Notes: generated by a model from the sequence alone, not told the origin. A stretch of DNA of 64,000 nt from Kalmanozyma brasiliensis GHG001 (GCF_000497045.1 NW_015961952.1:62001-126000), one strand, 5' to 3'. Positions 42,519 through 52,650 are shown, numbered from the stretch's first letter. Numbers and translations are program-made.

Positions 42519-44072
42519 CTACTTCATGCCGTTCCTGACGTTGTCCCACTTAGAGTAGGGGTAGCTGATGTGGTTGAGCGTCGAGTCGAGTACGCCCATG
42601 TTCTTGGCGCAGATGGTGACGATGCTCCTATCCGCACCTCCCTGGGCCTTAGTTGCGTCACCGCTAAGTTCCCAGAACATGGCGCCCCTCAGTCGCTTGT
42701 TGACAATGTACTGGCACTTCAACAAGACATTCTGAGGAGTATCATAGCTGATAAACTCCCTCTTCTTGGCATCGTAGCTCCAGGAAGCGGCGATCTTGGT
42801 GTTGATCATCTCCTTGGCACCCTTGACGGGCAAGAACTTGTAATCCCAGTTACCCGCCTCCCACGTACCCTGGCCTGTACCGTTGTAAGGCTTCTGCGGG
42901 CCATCGGTGTTTTCGAAGCCACGTCCGTACAGCGGAATGCCGAGGACGAGCTTGTGGCTCACCACACCTTGGGCGATGTACCAGTTGATCGCGTTGTCCG
43001 CCGAAGGAGGTTGACCTTTGATCGACCAAAGGTTAGCCTGATGGCCCGTGACGGTGGACCAGGAGCCGGCGAAATCGTACGCCATGAGGTTCCAAAAGTC
43101 GAGGTACTGGTCCATGTCCTTGGCACGCAGCTTCTGGTAGTGATCGGGTCCACACGGCGCTGCGATCGAGAGGAGGTACGGGTTGGCATCCTTTTTCTTC
43201 TGCTGGTGCGCGGTCAGACCGGCGCGAAGCTCCTTGAGGAGGGACACGTAGTTGGCCGCTTGCGCGTCGTTGTCGGGGTACTCCCAGTCGATGTCGATGC
43301 CGTCCAGTCCGTCGTTTTCGAGAATGGTAATGGCGGAGGAGACAAACTTGGCGCGCTTGTTGCGGTCCGACGCCATAGGTGCAAAGTGCGGCCCAAAAGT
43401 CCAACCTCCCACCGAGAGCATCAGCTTTAGTGCCCGGTTCTTCTTCTTGAGCAGCAGGAACTGCTTGAAGTTGCCATAGAGGTTGTTGCCACTGTCATTC
43501 CAGGAGTCACCGGTGTAGTGCAGCTGCTCGTCTGCCCACAGGTCCGTGAGGATGCATTCGCCCGTGTTGGGGTTCACATCGGCAAAGGCGTAGAGGACGT
43601 GCGTGAGGTCGCACACGGGCACGTCGAGGGGCGAGTACTTGCGGCCGTAGATGCCCCAGTTGGTGAAGTAGCCAAGGTTGATGCGCGGCACGATGGCGCC
43701 GTTGGTGGTGAACTCGTGGCCTTCAGAGTCGGTGATGGTGGTGGAAGGGTCGGCGGTGGTAGGGGGTGTGGTGGGCGCCGTGCTAGGAGTAGACGCGGCG
43801 GGAGTGGTGCCGGCCGAGGTCGAGGGAGCGGACGCAGCAGGGGCGGTGGTGGTTGGCACCGTTGCGGCGGGGGTCTGGGGCTGGGTGGTGTCAGCGGCGG
43901 CGTAGGCAGCAGGCTTGGTGGGCGAAGGCGGGAGCGAGGGCGACTTTTTGGGCTCCTCGTCGAATCGCTTCGACATCTTGTGTTTCAGACCTGGTATGCG
44001 AAGGGCGAAAGGTCAGTCATCGTTCCTGTGGACGACATGCTGTGCACTCGAGTGATGCTTACCTTTGAACAT
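42519..44072 (-). CDS. cts1: GH18 chitinase, Cts1-like, without signal peptide
   Basis: This family 18 endochitinase hydrolyses chitin; in Ustilago, Cts1 acts in mother-daughter cell separation and leaves the cell by an unconventional route. The gene has two exons: 44063-44072 (only 10 nt, ATG TTC AAA G) and 42519-43990, joined over a 72-nt intron (43991-44062) with donor GTAAGC, a CTGAC branch site and acceptor CAG. The protein has 493 residues and starts MFKGLKHKMSKRF, with no hydrophobic signal sequence. A Pro/Thr/Ala-rich segment (about 25-90) precedes the GH18 barrel, which has LSVGGW (195-200) and DGIDIDWEYP with the catalytic Glu240. If the intron is ignored, translation would begin at 43976 and lose eight residues. 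Confidence 0.92.
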
Positions 44073-45389
44073 GATGGCCTGCAAAAGCGTGACGCTAGGG
44101 GGTAGTGCGGTGTGTAGTTTGCGGAGGTCTGTTCGAGGCTCGTATACGCGATGAGCTCGCTGATGATGATCTCTGTCGACGACGACGACGTGGGAAGGAG
44201 ATGATGGTGGTGGTGAGGTCGGAAGTGGAAGCTGAGCGATGAGGGGAGAAAGAGGCGCAGGAATCGGACTGTGTAAATAGGAACAGGAGCGGAGGTTGAA
44301 TGCAGCGTAGGAAAGTGGGGCGGTCTGGCTCTTGCAAGGCAGCGTCGAGGACGAGTGACGACGTTGAGTGGACCACAAGGCGAGGACTGCAGTGGACAGC
44401 ATCAACAACTCGAACGAGAATCTACCTCATCCCGAGACGCTTTTTTGGTCTTGGCTGTGAATTCCACACCGCGGAAATGGACAGCTTTCGATCTCGAACT
44501 CGCGCCCACGCGCACGTCCACAACACCCTCCTCGAGAGAAGCGCAGTTTGGATTTTTGGCTTTGAACCCCTGTCTCTGAACCAGAAGAATGCATCGAATC
44601 ACTCGCAGCGGATAGCAAGCTTGTCCTGAAGTGGCATGGCCTACATCCTCATGCACCACCATCAGAGCGTTCAGGGACACCGTTCAGGGATGAGAACGCC
44701 AAATCTTGGCTCAGCCTTGGCTCCTATCTATGCGCAAGCGTACGTCTTTCATCGTGGATGAAAGTTTGATGGTGACGGCCGACGAAGGCACCCACTTGAC
44801 GGCGTTGAGCTTCTGAGCCGCCTCTCAAATCGCGCGTGGTGTGGAATGAATCTCATACGCACCCCCTCTTGTCCCCCCTTGCGGCATGTGGTATCCACAA
44901 TGCATCGCAGAAGCGACAACCACCACAGGAGTACGAGGAATGGCAGGTTGCATGCGCTTCTCGGCGTCGACTTCGGAGGCAGCAGGCGAGGGATCTCCAT
45001 GCGATCGGCACCTGGTTCCAACTCCGCCCGCCTTGGCTTCAACTCTACGCTGCACCTCATGCTCGCTGCCATGTCGATCTCCTTTTTGGCGAGACCAACA
45101 CCGGCGAAATTTGCCAAGGTGTGAGATCGACATGTTGCCAAAATTGCCAAAATTTCCGGCCGATTGGAAATTCTGCGAGAAGGGTCCGGCAATCTTCGGC
45201 TTGAACCCTTGTGGGACGGCAGGGTTGCGCGGACCTTCTCCACAACTCTTGACAAGCTTGAGCTTTCGCCTTCGAACACCACCAAGATCCGATTCTCGAG
45301 GTACCGATCGACCGAGCCTCCTAAAAGGTGTCAAGATCTGAGCTTATCTGGCAACCATCACTCGCTGTCATCAGGAGACAACCGATACA
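44073..45389. other. divergent intergenic region cts1 / BNA6
   Basis: This 1.3 kb region holds both promoters. Frames of about 120-180 residues overlap on opposite strands at 44.8-45.3 kb but have no family resemblance. A 12-bp inverted repeat (45070-45134) is listed separately. Confidence 0.45.
45070..45134. repeat. 12-bp inverted repeat upstream of BNA6
   Basis: CATGTCGATCTC at 45070-45081 is exactly reverse-complementary to GAGATCGACATG at 45123-45134, with a 41-nt spacer. It lies about 260-320 nt before the BNA6 ATG. Such a repeat could occur by chance in a window of this size. Confidence 0.6.
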
Positions 45390-46298
45390 ATGTCGACCTC
45401 GACCCCTGTCTACGCTAACCTCCTCCCGCCCTCGTGGAAGGTCAAGATCAGCGAATGGCTCAAGGAGGACTGTCCCTCATTCGACTGGGGCGGCTTTGTG
45501 GTCGGCGAGGCTCCTAAGCGCGCCACACTCTTCTGCAAGAGCGAGGGTATTCTCGCCGGCGTCCCCTTCTTCGACGAAGTCTTCAAGCAGCTCGATTGCA
45601 AGGTCACGTGGAACTTCACCGAGGGCGAATGGCTCAAGGTTGCTACGGAGGGCGGGAAGGTCAAGATTGCAGTAGCGACGGTGGAGGGTCCATCGCGTAA
45701 GATTCTGTTGGGTGAGAGGGTGGCATTGAACACGCTGGCGAGGTGTTCGGGTATTGCTACTGCGTCTGGGCTGTTCTTGCAGAAGGCGCGGGCGGCAGGG
45801 TATCAGGGCATCGTAGCAGGAACACGAAAGACCACACCCGGATTCAGGGACGTTGAGAAGTACGGCATGCTCGTCGGTGGCGTAGACATGCACCGCTACG
45901 ACTTGAGTAGCATGGTCATGCTCAAGGACAACCACATTTGGTCCACCGGTTCTGTCACCAACGCCGTCCACGCTGCGCGGTCCGTCTGCGGCTTCTCCCT
46001 GCGCATTGACGTAGAGGTCCAAAGCTACGACGAGGCGGTCGAAGCCATCCAGGCAGGTGCAGATGTGATCATGCTCGACAACATGGAGGGAGAGTCGCTC
46101 ATCAGCAACGCAAAAAGGTTGAAGGACGAGTTTTCCGCGAAACACAAGTTTTTGCTCGAAAGCAGCGGAGGGATTGACATCGACAACGTTCAGCAGGGAG
46201 GTCATGTCGACAACTCGATCGACATTATCTCGACCAGCTCGATCCACCAGTCGACCAAGCACGTCGATTTCTCGCTCAAGATCGATCCTTCCTCGTAG
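45390..46298 (+). CDS. BNA6: nicotinate-nucleotide pyrophosphorylase (quinolinate phosphoribosyltransferase)
   Basis: The enzyme converts quinolinate and PRPP to nicotinate mononucleotide, the entry of the kynurenine route into NAD. The 302-residue, intron-free protein has the N-terminal domain with [12 protein letters not shown] (23-34) and [10 protein letters not shown], then the barrel with [18 protein letters not shown] (about 108-125), the PRPP/substrate segment [15 protein letters not shown] (about 142-156), [15 protein letters not shown] and IMLDNM. C-terminal ESSGGID and [11 protein letters not shown] match the phosphate-binding loops of the family. Length is normal and the start is the first ATG. 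It is followed 211 nt later by SPO11 on the same strand. Confidence 0.95.
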   Translation: MSTSTPVYANLLPPSWKVKISEWLKEDCPSFDWGGFVVGEAPKRATLFCKSEGILAGVPFFDEVFKQLDCKVTWNFTEGEWLKVATEGGKVKIAVATVEGPSRKILLGERVALNTLARCSGIATASGLFLQKARAAGYQGIVAGTRKTTPGFRDVEKYGMLVGGVDMHRYDLSSMVMLKDNHIWSTGSVTNAVHAARSVCGFSLRIDVEVQSYDEAVEAIQAGADVIMLDNMEGESLISNAKRLKDEFSAKHKFLLESSGGIDIDNVQQGGHVDNSIDIISTSSIHQSTKHVDFSLKIDPSS

Positions 46299-46509
46299 AT
46301 TTGCCAATACAACAATCTTACAGCGGACGACTCGGGTGTGCCGACCATCGAAAGACGGACCTTCCGGTGATGACAACGTGATTCGGCATGGTTCCCGACT
46401 AGGTCCCTACTTTGAACGAACGGGCCACAAAGGTGTTTGCGGTGTCTGCACATGAGAGCGTCTCCTTCCTCACCATCATCCATCTCCTGACCTCGTCGAT
46501 CGGCGGGCC

Positions 46510-47808
46510 ATGACGAGCACACAACCAGCCGTGCTTGCGCGCATCGATGAGCTGATCACCCATTTTGTGCGTCAGCTCGTCTTGCAGGATGCGGCTCTCC
46601 AACAGCCCACGCCACCATTGTCGCTCTCCTCCGCTGACTCGCAAGCGTCATCTAGCGATCGACCAGCCAAGCGACGCAGAGCAGCACGAGAGGCAAAGCC
46701 CAAAGTGACACCCATGAGACTGCTCAGCTTCGCCCAAGATGGGGAGCGGAAGGAGAGCAACGTGTCGTACCCACCGTCGAGCGTTGCGCGACTGAGACGG
46801 TTTGGTGAGCCTTTCCTTCTCCCTTCTCTTCAAGGATCGAGCTCCTGACGAATCCGCCAACCGCTCTCACGCATCAGCTCAGATCCTTAAAGTGCTCTCT
46901 CTGATCCAAACCAACCTGCTACGCGGTACACTGGTGACCAAGCGGTAAGTCATCCCCTCTCGTCCCCTGCCTCACTGCCTCTCAGTCCGCTGACCAGCTT
47001 GAAAGAGATCAACACGGGGAGCAGGGACATCTTCTACCAGTGCCTCCAACTGTTCCGCACCCAGGCCGCGTCGGACCGCATCATCAACCAGATTGTCACC
47101 TTGCTCGGCTGTGCGGCTCGGGCGGAGCTCAACATCGTTGCTAGCCCACGCGGGATGATCGCTGGACCGCTAACCCTGGTGCCACCGCGGCAGGAAGCGA
47201 TCAAGTGTAGGGCGGGACAAGCGCGATTCATCCCGCCCGAGGTCGGTGTTGGGTGGAGAGTTGACCTTCAATGCACGCCGGAGTGCGCTTCTGCAAGGTG
47301 TGCGCATCTCGTGCTGGTGGTGGAGAAGGAGGCGGTGTTCAAAACCCTTCTCCAGCACCAGGCCTTGGCTTCGAATGCCAGCTCGATAGATTGGGGACGA
47401 GTCGTCATCGTTACGGCCAAAGGCTATCCAGACCACGCCACACGCACACTGCTACGTCTGCTTTCGTCCTCTCAGTGCCAGTTCGGCCGCGAGATTCGGG
47501 TGCTGGGACTGTTCGATGGCGATCCGTACGGCGTGCACATTCACCACCAGTTCGGGGTACAATGGCTCGGTGTTGATGTGGAAGACTTTCTTCCCCCCAA
47601 CGAAGGTGGGGCATTGGTACAGCTGCGCAACGACGAGCGGACGATGGCGGTGCGTCTGCTCCGCACTCTGCCTCGAGACGAAGTCGAAAAGAGGACGAGG
47701 TTGACAACCATGCTCCTGACGGGGTACAAAGTGGAGATCGAGGCAGCGTACGACGTTTCCTCTGGCCTCGTCGGGTATGTTGAGCACAAACTTTCGGAGT
47801 TGTCATGA
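46510..47808 (+). CDS. SPO11: meiotic double-strand-break protein Spo11
   Basis: Spo11 is the topoisomerase VI A-like protein that makes meiotic DNA breaks. I read three exons: 46510-46804, 46878-46944, and one ending at 47808 that starts at 46998 or 46986. Intron 1 (donor GTGAGC, acceptor CATCAG) joins RRF to AQILKVLSLIQTNLL, a conserved Spo11 segment. Intron 2 (donor GTAAGT) has two in-frame acceptors: CTCAG at 46985 (41-nt intron) and ACCAG at 46997 (53 nt), differing by four residues. The predicted length is about 385-390. SRDIFYQC carries the catalytic tyrosine. The Toprim domain has LVVEKEAVF with the metal-binding Glu and DGDPYGVHIHHQF with the Asp pair. All key residues are present. 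Confidence 0.9.
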
Positions 47809-47825
47809 ATGCATATCGTAAAAAA

Positions 47826-48905
47826 TTATACACGAGGAACGGTCTCTCGGTCTGGATATTCGATCGAGGTGTCGAGCCCGTTGTGACCGTGGGGCTTGTA
47901 CGGGTTGCCCTCGTCTTCGCGGCCGCTCTGCACACGGAACGGTCTCAATCCCTCCCGCTCTTCGCCCTGCGTTGGTGCGTAACCCTCTTCGCCCGCGCCC
48001 ATCATCCGTTCATTGGGGATGCGGGGCGAGTACGGCTTGTGACTCTGCGCATGGCCCAGCGGGGGATAGTAGAGCTTGTAGCTCCAGTATGCTACTACCA
48101 GCCCCAAAAGGCCGCCAGCAATGACGTCGGTTGCGTGGTGTCTGTAGTCCATGGTGCGGCTGACGGCGATGAGGGTGGCAGCCATGAGCGGGGTGCCGCA
48201 TAGCCAGGCCGTTACCGCGTGCCCTCGACGGTCGAACAGGTGCAGCTTGCCGGCGAGGTAGAGCGAGAGATAGGTGAAGCCTGCGAAGGAGGTCGAGGCG
48301 TGACCCGAGGGGAACGAGCGGAAGCCGTCGCGGAGGATCTTGTTGTCGACGCCGACGGTGCAGATGATGTCGGTGACGAGGCCGTACGGCGAGGCGTTGA
48401 CGGAGCCGGGAGCCGGTTGACACCTGTCGATCAGATCCGGTCGAGGTCGGCCGACTGTGCACTTAATGATTGTCGTGACGGTCACAGTGAGTGCTTGGGC
48501 GAGCACGAAGCCGAGCAGACCGTTGTGCAGGTCCCACACCGAATTCGAGACTCCAAGTGAAAACCCAACGATGATGATCGCAGGGATCAACACCGCCAGC
48601 ACGCCAAGCAACCACGTCGGCACCCGCTCGTGCACCGCATACGTGTGCTGAATGGATGTATCCGTGAGCGAGAACTCCCGTCGGAAGCCGTGGACGTTGT
48701 TGATAATCGCCAGCAGACCCGCAAGAAGGATCGTAATGATCCAGTCGGGGAGGTAGGAGCGGAGAAGTTCGAGCTTGCGCCGACGTGTGATGGGGGTGTG
48801 GTGCGATGACCAGCGCAGTTGCGAGTAGAGCGACTCGCGATTCGATTGCTGCTGGCCGTTGCCTGTGTGCGACGAGGAGGAGGCGGTGGGTGCGTGGTCC
48901 GTCAT
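47826..48905 (-). CDS. DPP1: diacylglycerol pyrophosphate phosphatase (PAP2 family)
   Basis: This membrane lipid phosphatase dephosphorylates diacylglycerol pyrophosphate and phosphatidate. The 359-residue protein has about six hydrophobic segments and the three PAP2 motifs: KCTVGRPRP, PSGH within SFPSGHASTSF, and SRTMDYRHHATDV, which carry the catalytic His residues. The soluble C-terminus (about 290-359) is charged. The frame opens at a TTG (48917); the first ATG is 48905 (MTDHAPTASS). The stop codon lies only 17 nt from the SPO11 stop on the other strand, so the 3' untranslated regions must overlap. Confidence 0.93.
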   Translation of the reverse strand: MTDHAPTASSSSHTGNGQQQSNRESLYSQLRWSSHHTPITRRRKLELLRSYLPDWIITILLAGLLAIINNVHGFRREFSLTDTSIQHTYAVHERVPTWLLGVLAVLIPAIIIVGFSLGVSNSVWDLHNGLLGFVLAQALTVTVTTIIKCTVGRPRPDLIDRCQPAPGSVNASPYGLVTDIICTVGVDNKILRDGFRSFPSGHASTSFAGFTYLSLYLAGKLHLFDRRGHAVTAWLCGTPLMAATLIAVSRTMDYRHHATDVIAGGLLGLVVAYWSYKLYYPPLGHAQSHKPYSPRIPNERMMGAGEEGYAPTQGEEREGLRPFRVQSGREDEGNPYKPHGHNGLDTSIEYPDRETVPRV

Positions 48906-49460
48906 GATCGCATCCAATCCAACAGTCGGGTATGTTCTAGGATGGTGGTCGTCCGGAGGGAAACGTTCGAGCTTAGGAAGCTTTCACTTCAGGGGGCTAG
49001 GGTTGACAGATTCGGCCCGACTGAGAAGGTGCCAAGCGTTAGAGTGGAGGCTTTGCGCCGTGGTCGTGCGAGGCGGTGCGCACAAGCGAAGTGGTGTTGC
49101 GATTTCTCTACGCCAAGCATGAGCCTAAAACAGATCACGTTCAAATTCAAATTCGAGGACCCACCCTCGCTCCGACCCCGGAACCACGACTCCCACCCGA
49201 AAAAGTGGGAGCATGGCAACGCGTGCGCAGTCCCACGGTTCATGGTGTGGAGTCAAGGGATCGGTTTGACTCAACTGCTGCAGATGGTCCATATGCGCCG
49301 TCATTGTTAGACACTTCAAGCCATGCTTGCGAACCATGCTTGCGAAGAGGAGAGCCGTGAAATCAATGTGACACGAACGTGCTTCATGTCATGTGCTGAC
49401 TTGGCGTGCAACGGGACCACCTGAAGGAAGTAGAGGCTTGCATTTCGTTCGATCTGACTG
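48906..49460. other. intergenic region DPP1 / ATG6
   Basis: About 555 bases hold the DPP1 promoter and the ATG6 3' end, as both genes are on the minus strand. The short frames have no recognisable product. Confidence 0.5.
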
Positions 49461-51101
49461 TCAGGCGGCCACACCGGCTCCGCCTCTCAGACCGCCTCCG
49501 CCGCCGGCAGCCACATCCCTGCCGTTGATGACGACCCTTCCGCCTTCTGCACCCTGCTGCCCCCTTCTCTCGCGCTCCCCCATCCACATCAGCACCCGAT
49601 TGCACGTGACCAACACATGCCGCAAGGCCCTCGTCCACGTCTCGTCGCTCCCGAATTGCAGCCTGATGCTCGCCTCGCCGATCTTGTCCTTGTTGATCGC
49701 ATGCGGTGTCTGGAATGCACCGTCCTCCCTCGCGGCAAAGTCGACCACCTGCTTAAGACACGCCAGGAAGCCCGTTTGGGCGTGGTCGAAGCGTCTGCTT
49801 TGCAACAGACGGCCAATCTGCCAATCGGACGAGCCGTAGAGTTCGTAGACCGTCTTTTCGCCGCTTTCCTCTCCATCTGCTGCTTCGGCTGCGTCAGTTG
49901 CTGCTGAGGAAGGAAGGTAGGTGGATGCGGACGAAGAAGCGGATGAGTAGTGCTGCGTGCGCGCATCTTCGTAGCGATACACAACGCTAAATGAACCCTT
50001 GGGAATGAGGCGGTAGCCACGAAAAGCGATGTTGAGCTTGCGAGAGAGCACGTCGAGCAGCAGCGCCGTTTGTCCCCATGCCGCGTTGATCTCGTTCCAC
50101 TCCACCGGTTGCCCGGGAAGCCTGCCGAGACGGAGACCGTTGATGGTGGCAATGCCGCCTGAGTGGCCGATGCAGAAGGCGTCCGTGTAGACGTTTGTCG
50201 CTTGCAGCCGGGCCAGCAGCTCTTTGTCGTGCGCCACGGCCATCGCGAGCGACGCCTTCTCCTCTTCCAGCTTCGACAGCGTCAGCGAGTGCGAAGAGTA
50301 TTGCGACCAGAACCGTTCTTCTTCCTGTTGCAGCGCAGCTTCTTCTTCGGCAATGGCTGCGAGTTGCGCTTCGATATCTAATCGCGCAGCTTCGGCTTCC
50401 TTGAGCTCGCCCAATGCGGTCGACTCGTCGGTGATGAGCTCGTCGATCTCGTGTTGCAAGCTCTGGCATTCCTCTAGCTGCTGCTGTCGTATCGCTGCCG
50501 TGTCCTGATCACTCTCTATCTGCCTTGCTGTGGATGAGGAGAAAGACCCGCGACGTTGAAGGCTGGACCGTGCTGACGATGGCAACACCTTATATCTGCG
50601 CAGCTCGGCTTCAAATGCGAGGTACGAGTCGCGCTGCGAGCGCACTTGCGACATTTGCGAGTCCATAATGTCGAGCAGCGTGTCTGTACATGCTTTGCAG
50701 AGTGGATGATCGATGACCGTCGACGAGGAGCTGCGAGATTTAAGATTCTTCTTGCTGATCCGCGATGCTGACGGTGATCCTTTGCCGCTTTTGGCCACAG
50801 GCGGATGCGATAGCAGATCGAAGAGCGCCGATGAGGCGGCGAGTCGTGCGCTTAGCGAGTTGGCATCATTTGGACCTTCGCCAGCAGTGGGCTTTGACGT
50901 CGAAGCGGCATCCTCTGGCTTGTCTGTGGATAGAGCTGGTATCCTCGATGATGATGATGATGCCTTTGAGTTCAAGGCGTGGCGCGGCGCGATGAAAGAG
51001 TCCTGCACGAGGTCATACGCCGATTGATTGAGGTCGAGATCCGAGGAGACCGACGGATGCAACAGCAACGGCTGCCGACAGCGCTGACAGCTCCAGGACA
51101 T
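49461..51101 (-). CDS. ATG6: autophagy protein Atg6 / Beclin 1 (Vps30)
   Basis: Atg6 is a core subunit of the class III phosphatidylinositol 3-kinase complexes for autophagy and vacuolar sorting. The 546-residue protein starts MSWSCQRCRQPL with a CxxC pair, and a second CxxC is in PLCKACTDTLLD (about 137-148), as in the family. A Glu/Gln-rich coiled coil spans about 205-295 (EECQSLQHEIDEL, AIAEEEAALQQEEERFWSQY). The BARA domain follows, with NVYTDAFCIGHSGGIATING and GLRLGRLPGQPVEWNEINAAWGQ, and GYRLIPKGSFS further on. The C-terminus is Gly/Arg-rich. Ser-rich insertions lie at about 45-70 and 385-405. It is divergent from the first gene of the four-gene array. Confidence 0.95.
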   Translation of the reverse strand: MSWSCQRCRQPLLLHPSVSSDLDLNQSAYDLVQDSFIAPRHALNSKASSSSSRIPALSTDKPEDAASTSKPTAGEGPNDANSLSARLAASSALFDLLSHPPVAKSGKGSPSASRISKKNLKSRSSSSTVIDHPLCKACTDTLLDIMDSQMSQVRSQRDSYLAFEAELRRYKVLPSSARSSLQRRGSFSSSTARQIESDQDTAAIRQQQLEECQSLQHEIDELITDESTALGELKEAEAARLDIEAQLAAIAEEEAALQQEEERFWSQYSSHSLTLSKLEEEKASLAMAVAHDKELLARLQATNVYTDAFCIGHSGGIATINGLRLGRLPGQPVEWNEINAAWGQTALLLDVLSRKLNIAFRGYRLIPKGSFSVVYRYEDARTQHYSSASSSASTYLPSSAATDAAEAADGEESGEKTVYELYGSSDWQIGRLLQSRRFDHAQTGFLACLKQVVDFAAREDGAFQTPHAINKDKIGEASIRLQFGSDETWTRALRHVLVTCNRVLMWMGERERRGQQGAEGGRVVINGRDVAAGGGGGLRGGAGVAA

Positions 51102-51382
51102 GATGTCGTTGGAGCAGAATGCTCGCCTTGAGGCGATGCTCTGATCGGATTGACGGCGTGGCGAGATCGAAATGGTGGAGTGCTAAGTCCAAAGTTGGCC
51201 AAAGCGAAGTGCAGCACATTTCAGGGTCCAGACGCGCTCCGCCTTTCAGAAACCTCAAAAGTGACACCAACGCACGTCACTCTGGCAAGTCACGTCCTCG
51301 CTCCCTTTGCTCTGTCTCATCACCACCCTCGCCTGGACGTCGTCGCAGCGTAGCACTTCATAGCTCTCTGAAATCAGCCCCC
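51102..51382. promoter_or_regulatory. divergent promoter ATG6 / array gene 1
   Basis: This 281-base region serves ATG6 (minus) and the first array gene (plus). AAGTGACAC at 51259-51267 and AAGTCACGTCCTCGC at 51287-51301 recur in similar form before array gene 2, so the promoter appears to have been duplicated with the gene. Confidence 0.45.
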
Positions 51383-51847
51383 ATGTCTCCGCAGCCTGAT
51401 CAAGCCGACCGTAAGCGTAAGCTGCCGCCCTCAAACGAGGAAGCTCCCCGCGCAAACCCTGTCGACCCAAACTCCAGACCGAGCCCTATCATCGTTGGCA
51501 GCTCTTCACCACCTGCAGATTCCAGTGTTCCTACCTTCGCGTGCACCAAGCCGGACCATGCATCGCTCGCTTTCACGATCGAGGACATGTATAGAGCGAG
51601 CAGTGCCGACTGGGACGAGGTCAAAGAACCAGACTTTACCGACATGAAGCCCTACGAGCAGGACGCGGAAGAAGCGAACCGCCAAGCTATCGAGCACCAT
51701 CATCGCAAGATCAAAGACTTGTTCATCAAAGTCAAGGAGACTCATCCGGAACTGGATCTGACCGACGTTTCAGATTCAGACGGCGAAGAGGAGGGCTTAG
51801 ATGAAGATTCGGAGGCAGAGTATTCCGAGGAAGAGGAGTATGAATAA
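51383..51847 (+). CDS. array gene 1: small acidic-tailed protein, unknown family
   Basis: I do not recognise this family. The 154-residue protein starts MSPQPDQADRKRKLPPSN, with a short basic NLS-like cluster and no signal peptide. The conserved core has PDHASLAFTIEDMYRASS (about 58-75), a His/Lys segment EHHHRKIKDLFIKVKETHPELDLTDVSDSD (about 108-137), then an acidic tail rich in Glu. It is the closest relative of array gene 2 (same PQPDQ-DRKRKL start, MYR-S motif, HHH-K, LTDVS). The frame extends upstream to 51119, but the ATG at 51383 aligns with the start of gene 2. It is intron-free. A nuclear protein is possible but unproven. Confidence 0.8.
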   Translation: MSPQPDQADRKRKLPPSNEEAPRANPVDPNSRPSPIIVGSSSPPADSSVPTFACTKPDHASLAFTIEDMYRASSADWDEVKEPDFTDMKPYEQDAEEANRQAIEHHHRKIKDLFIKVKETHPELDLTDVSDSDGEEEGLDEDSEAEYSEEEEYE

Positions 51848-52191
51848 GAAGCTTCTCCCTTCAGTGCCTGTGAGTGAGATCCTCTTTGCGATGTCTGCAA
51901 GACGGTCACCGAGAAGTGTGAACCGACAAGACGTTTTAGGACTACGTCAAAGGTAGTCTGAGTACGCCGGCGTTCAAAGAGCTGTCTCTTTGGAAAGCGC
52001 GCATTGGTCACCGCGCTGGTTTCATTTGCCTCACCACTTCCAGGGACGCGCTCTGCTGCGCAGAAAGTGACACTTTGTTCGACAGGTCACGCCTCGCAAT
52101 CTTCCTTCACTACCTCACAACTACTGCCATCCCTCAAGACGACTGTTCCTTTGCGGATCTTTCGGAGTCGCTTCTCATCCTAGCATTCGTC
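51848..52191. other. spacer between array genes 1 and 2
   Basis: This 344-base spacer carries GATCCTCTTTGCGATG at 51878-51893, 31 nt after stop 1, and AAGTGACAC (52065-52073) plus AGGTCACGCCTCGC (52084-52097) before gene 2. Both types recur at the corresponding place of the other copy. No additional gene is seen. Confidence 0.6.
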
Positions 52192-52650
52192 ATGCCGCCG
52201 CCGCAACCTGATCAAGTTGACCGCAAGCGCAAGCTGTCGCTTTCCAATGTGAACGCCCCCCGCACCTGTCCTGCCGGCCTCAATGAAAAGCCCAATCCCA
52301 TCAGCGTTGCCAGCATGCCGCCTTCTGCTGGACCAGACACCGGGGCGTGCGAGGTCCTCAAGCCTGGATACGAAACGCTCGTCAGGAAGCTGGAGCAAAT
52401 GTATCGCGAGAGCCGCTCTGAGGTCAAGGAGAAGAAGCAAGAACAAAGGAACATGGCCGGCTACGACCATTTCCAAGTGGAGCAAGTCGAGATGGAGCTG
52501 TATGGAAATCAACATCACCACAGCAAGATGAAGGCGTTGCTCAAGACGATCAAGAGATCCAATGCCGAGCTCGTTCTGACTGACGTGTCAGAGACTGACA
52601 TCGAGTGGGAGGAGGATTCATCGGAAGAGGAGGACTCGGAAGGAGAGTAA
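52192..52650 (+). CDS. array gene 2: paralogue of gene 1, unknown family
   Basis: This 152-residue protein starts MPPPQPDQVDRKRKLSLSN and follows the layout of array gene 1: NLS-like N-terminus, a Pro/Ala-rich linker with PNPISVASMPPS (gene 1 has PSPIIVGSSSPP), then PGYETLVRKLEQMYRESR, QHHHSKMKALLKTIKRSNAELVLTDVSETD and a short Glu/Ser tail. The residues between the two core motifs are longer and Lys/Gln-rich. No signal peptide, membrane segment or known domain is visible. The ATG at 52192 was chosen because it aligns with the start of gene 1; the open frame begins at 52075. Confidence 0.8.
   Translation: MPPPQPDQVDRKRKLSLSNVNAPRTCPAGLNEKPNPISVASMPPSAGPDTGACEVLKPGYETLVRKLEQMYRESRSEVKEKKQEQRNMAGYDHFQVEQVEMELYGNQHHHSKMKALLKTIKRSNAELVLTDVSETDIEWEEDSSEEEDSEGE

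Noticed and set aside
42441..43430. 329-residue plus-strand frame opposite cts1
   Set aside because: Antisense shadow; the GH18 catalytic motif lies on the minus strand.
44749..45334. Overlapping frames of 120-180 residues on both strands between cts1 and BNA6
   Set aside because: They overlap each other in several frames, have no family resemblance and lie in the promoter region of two divergent genes.
50948..50965. GATGATGATGATG run in ATG6 as a functional repeat
   Set aside because: A short Ser-coding microsatellite in a low-complexity linker; nothing points to a separate function.
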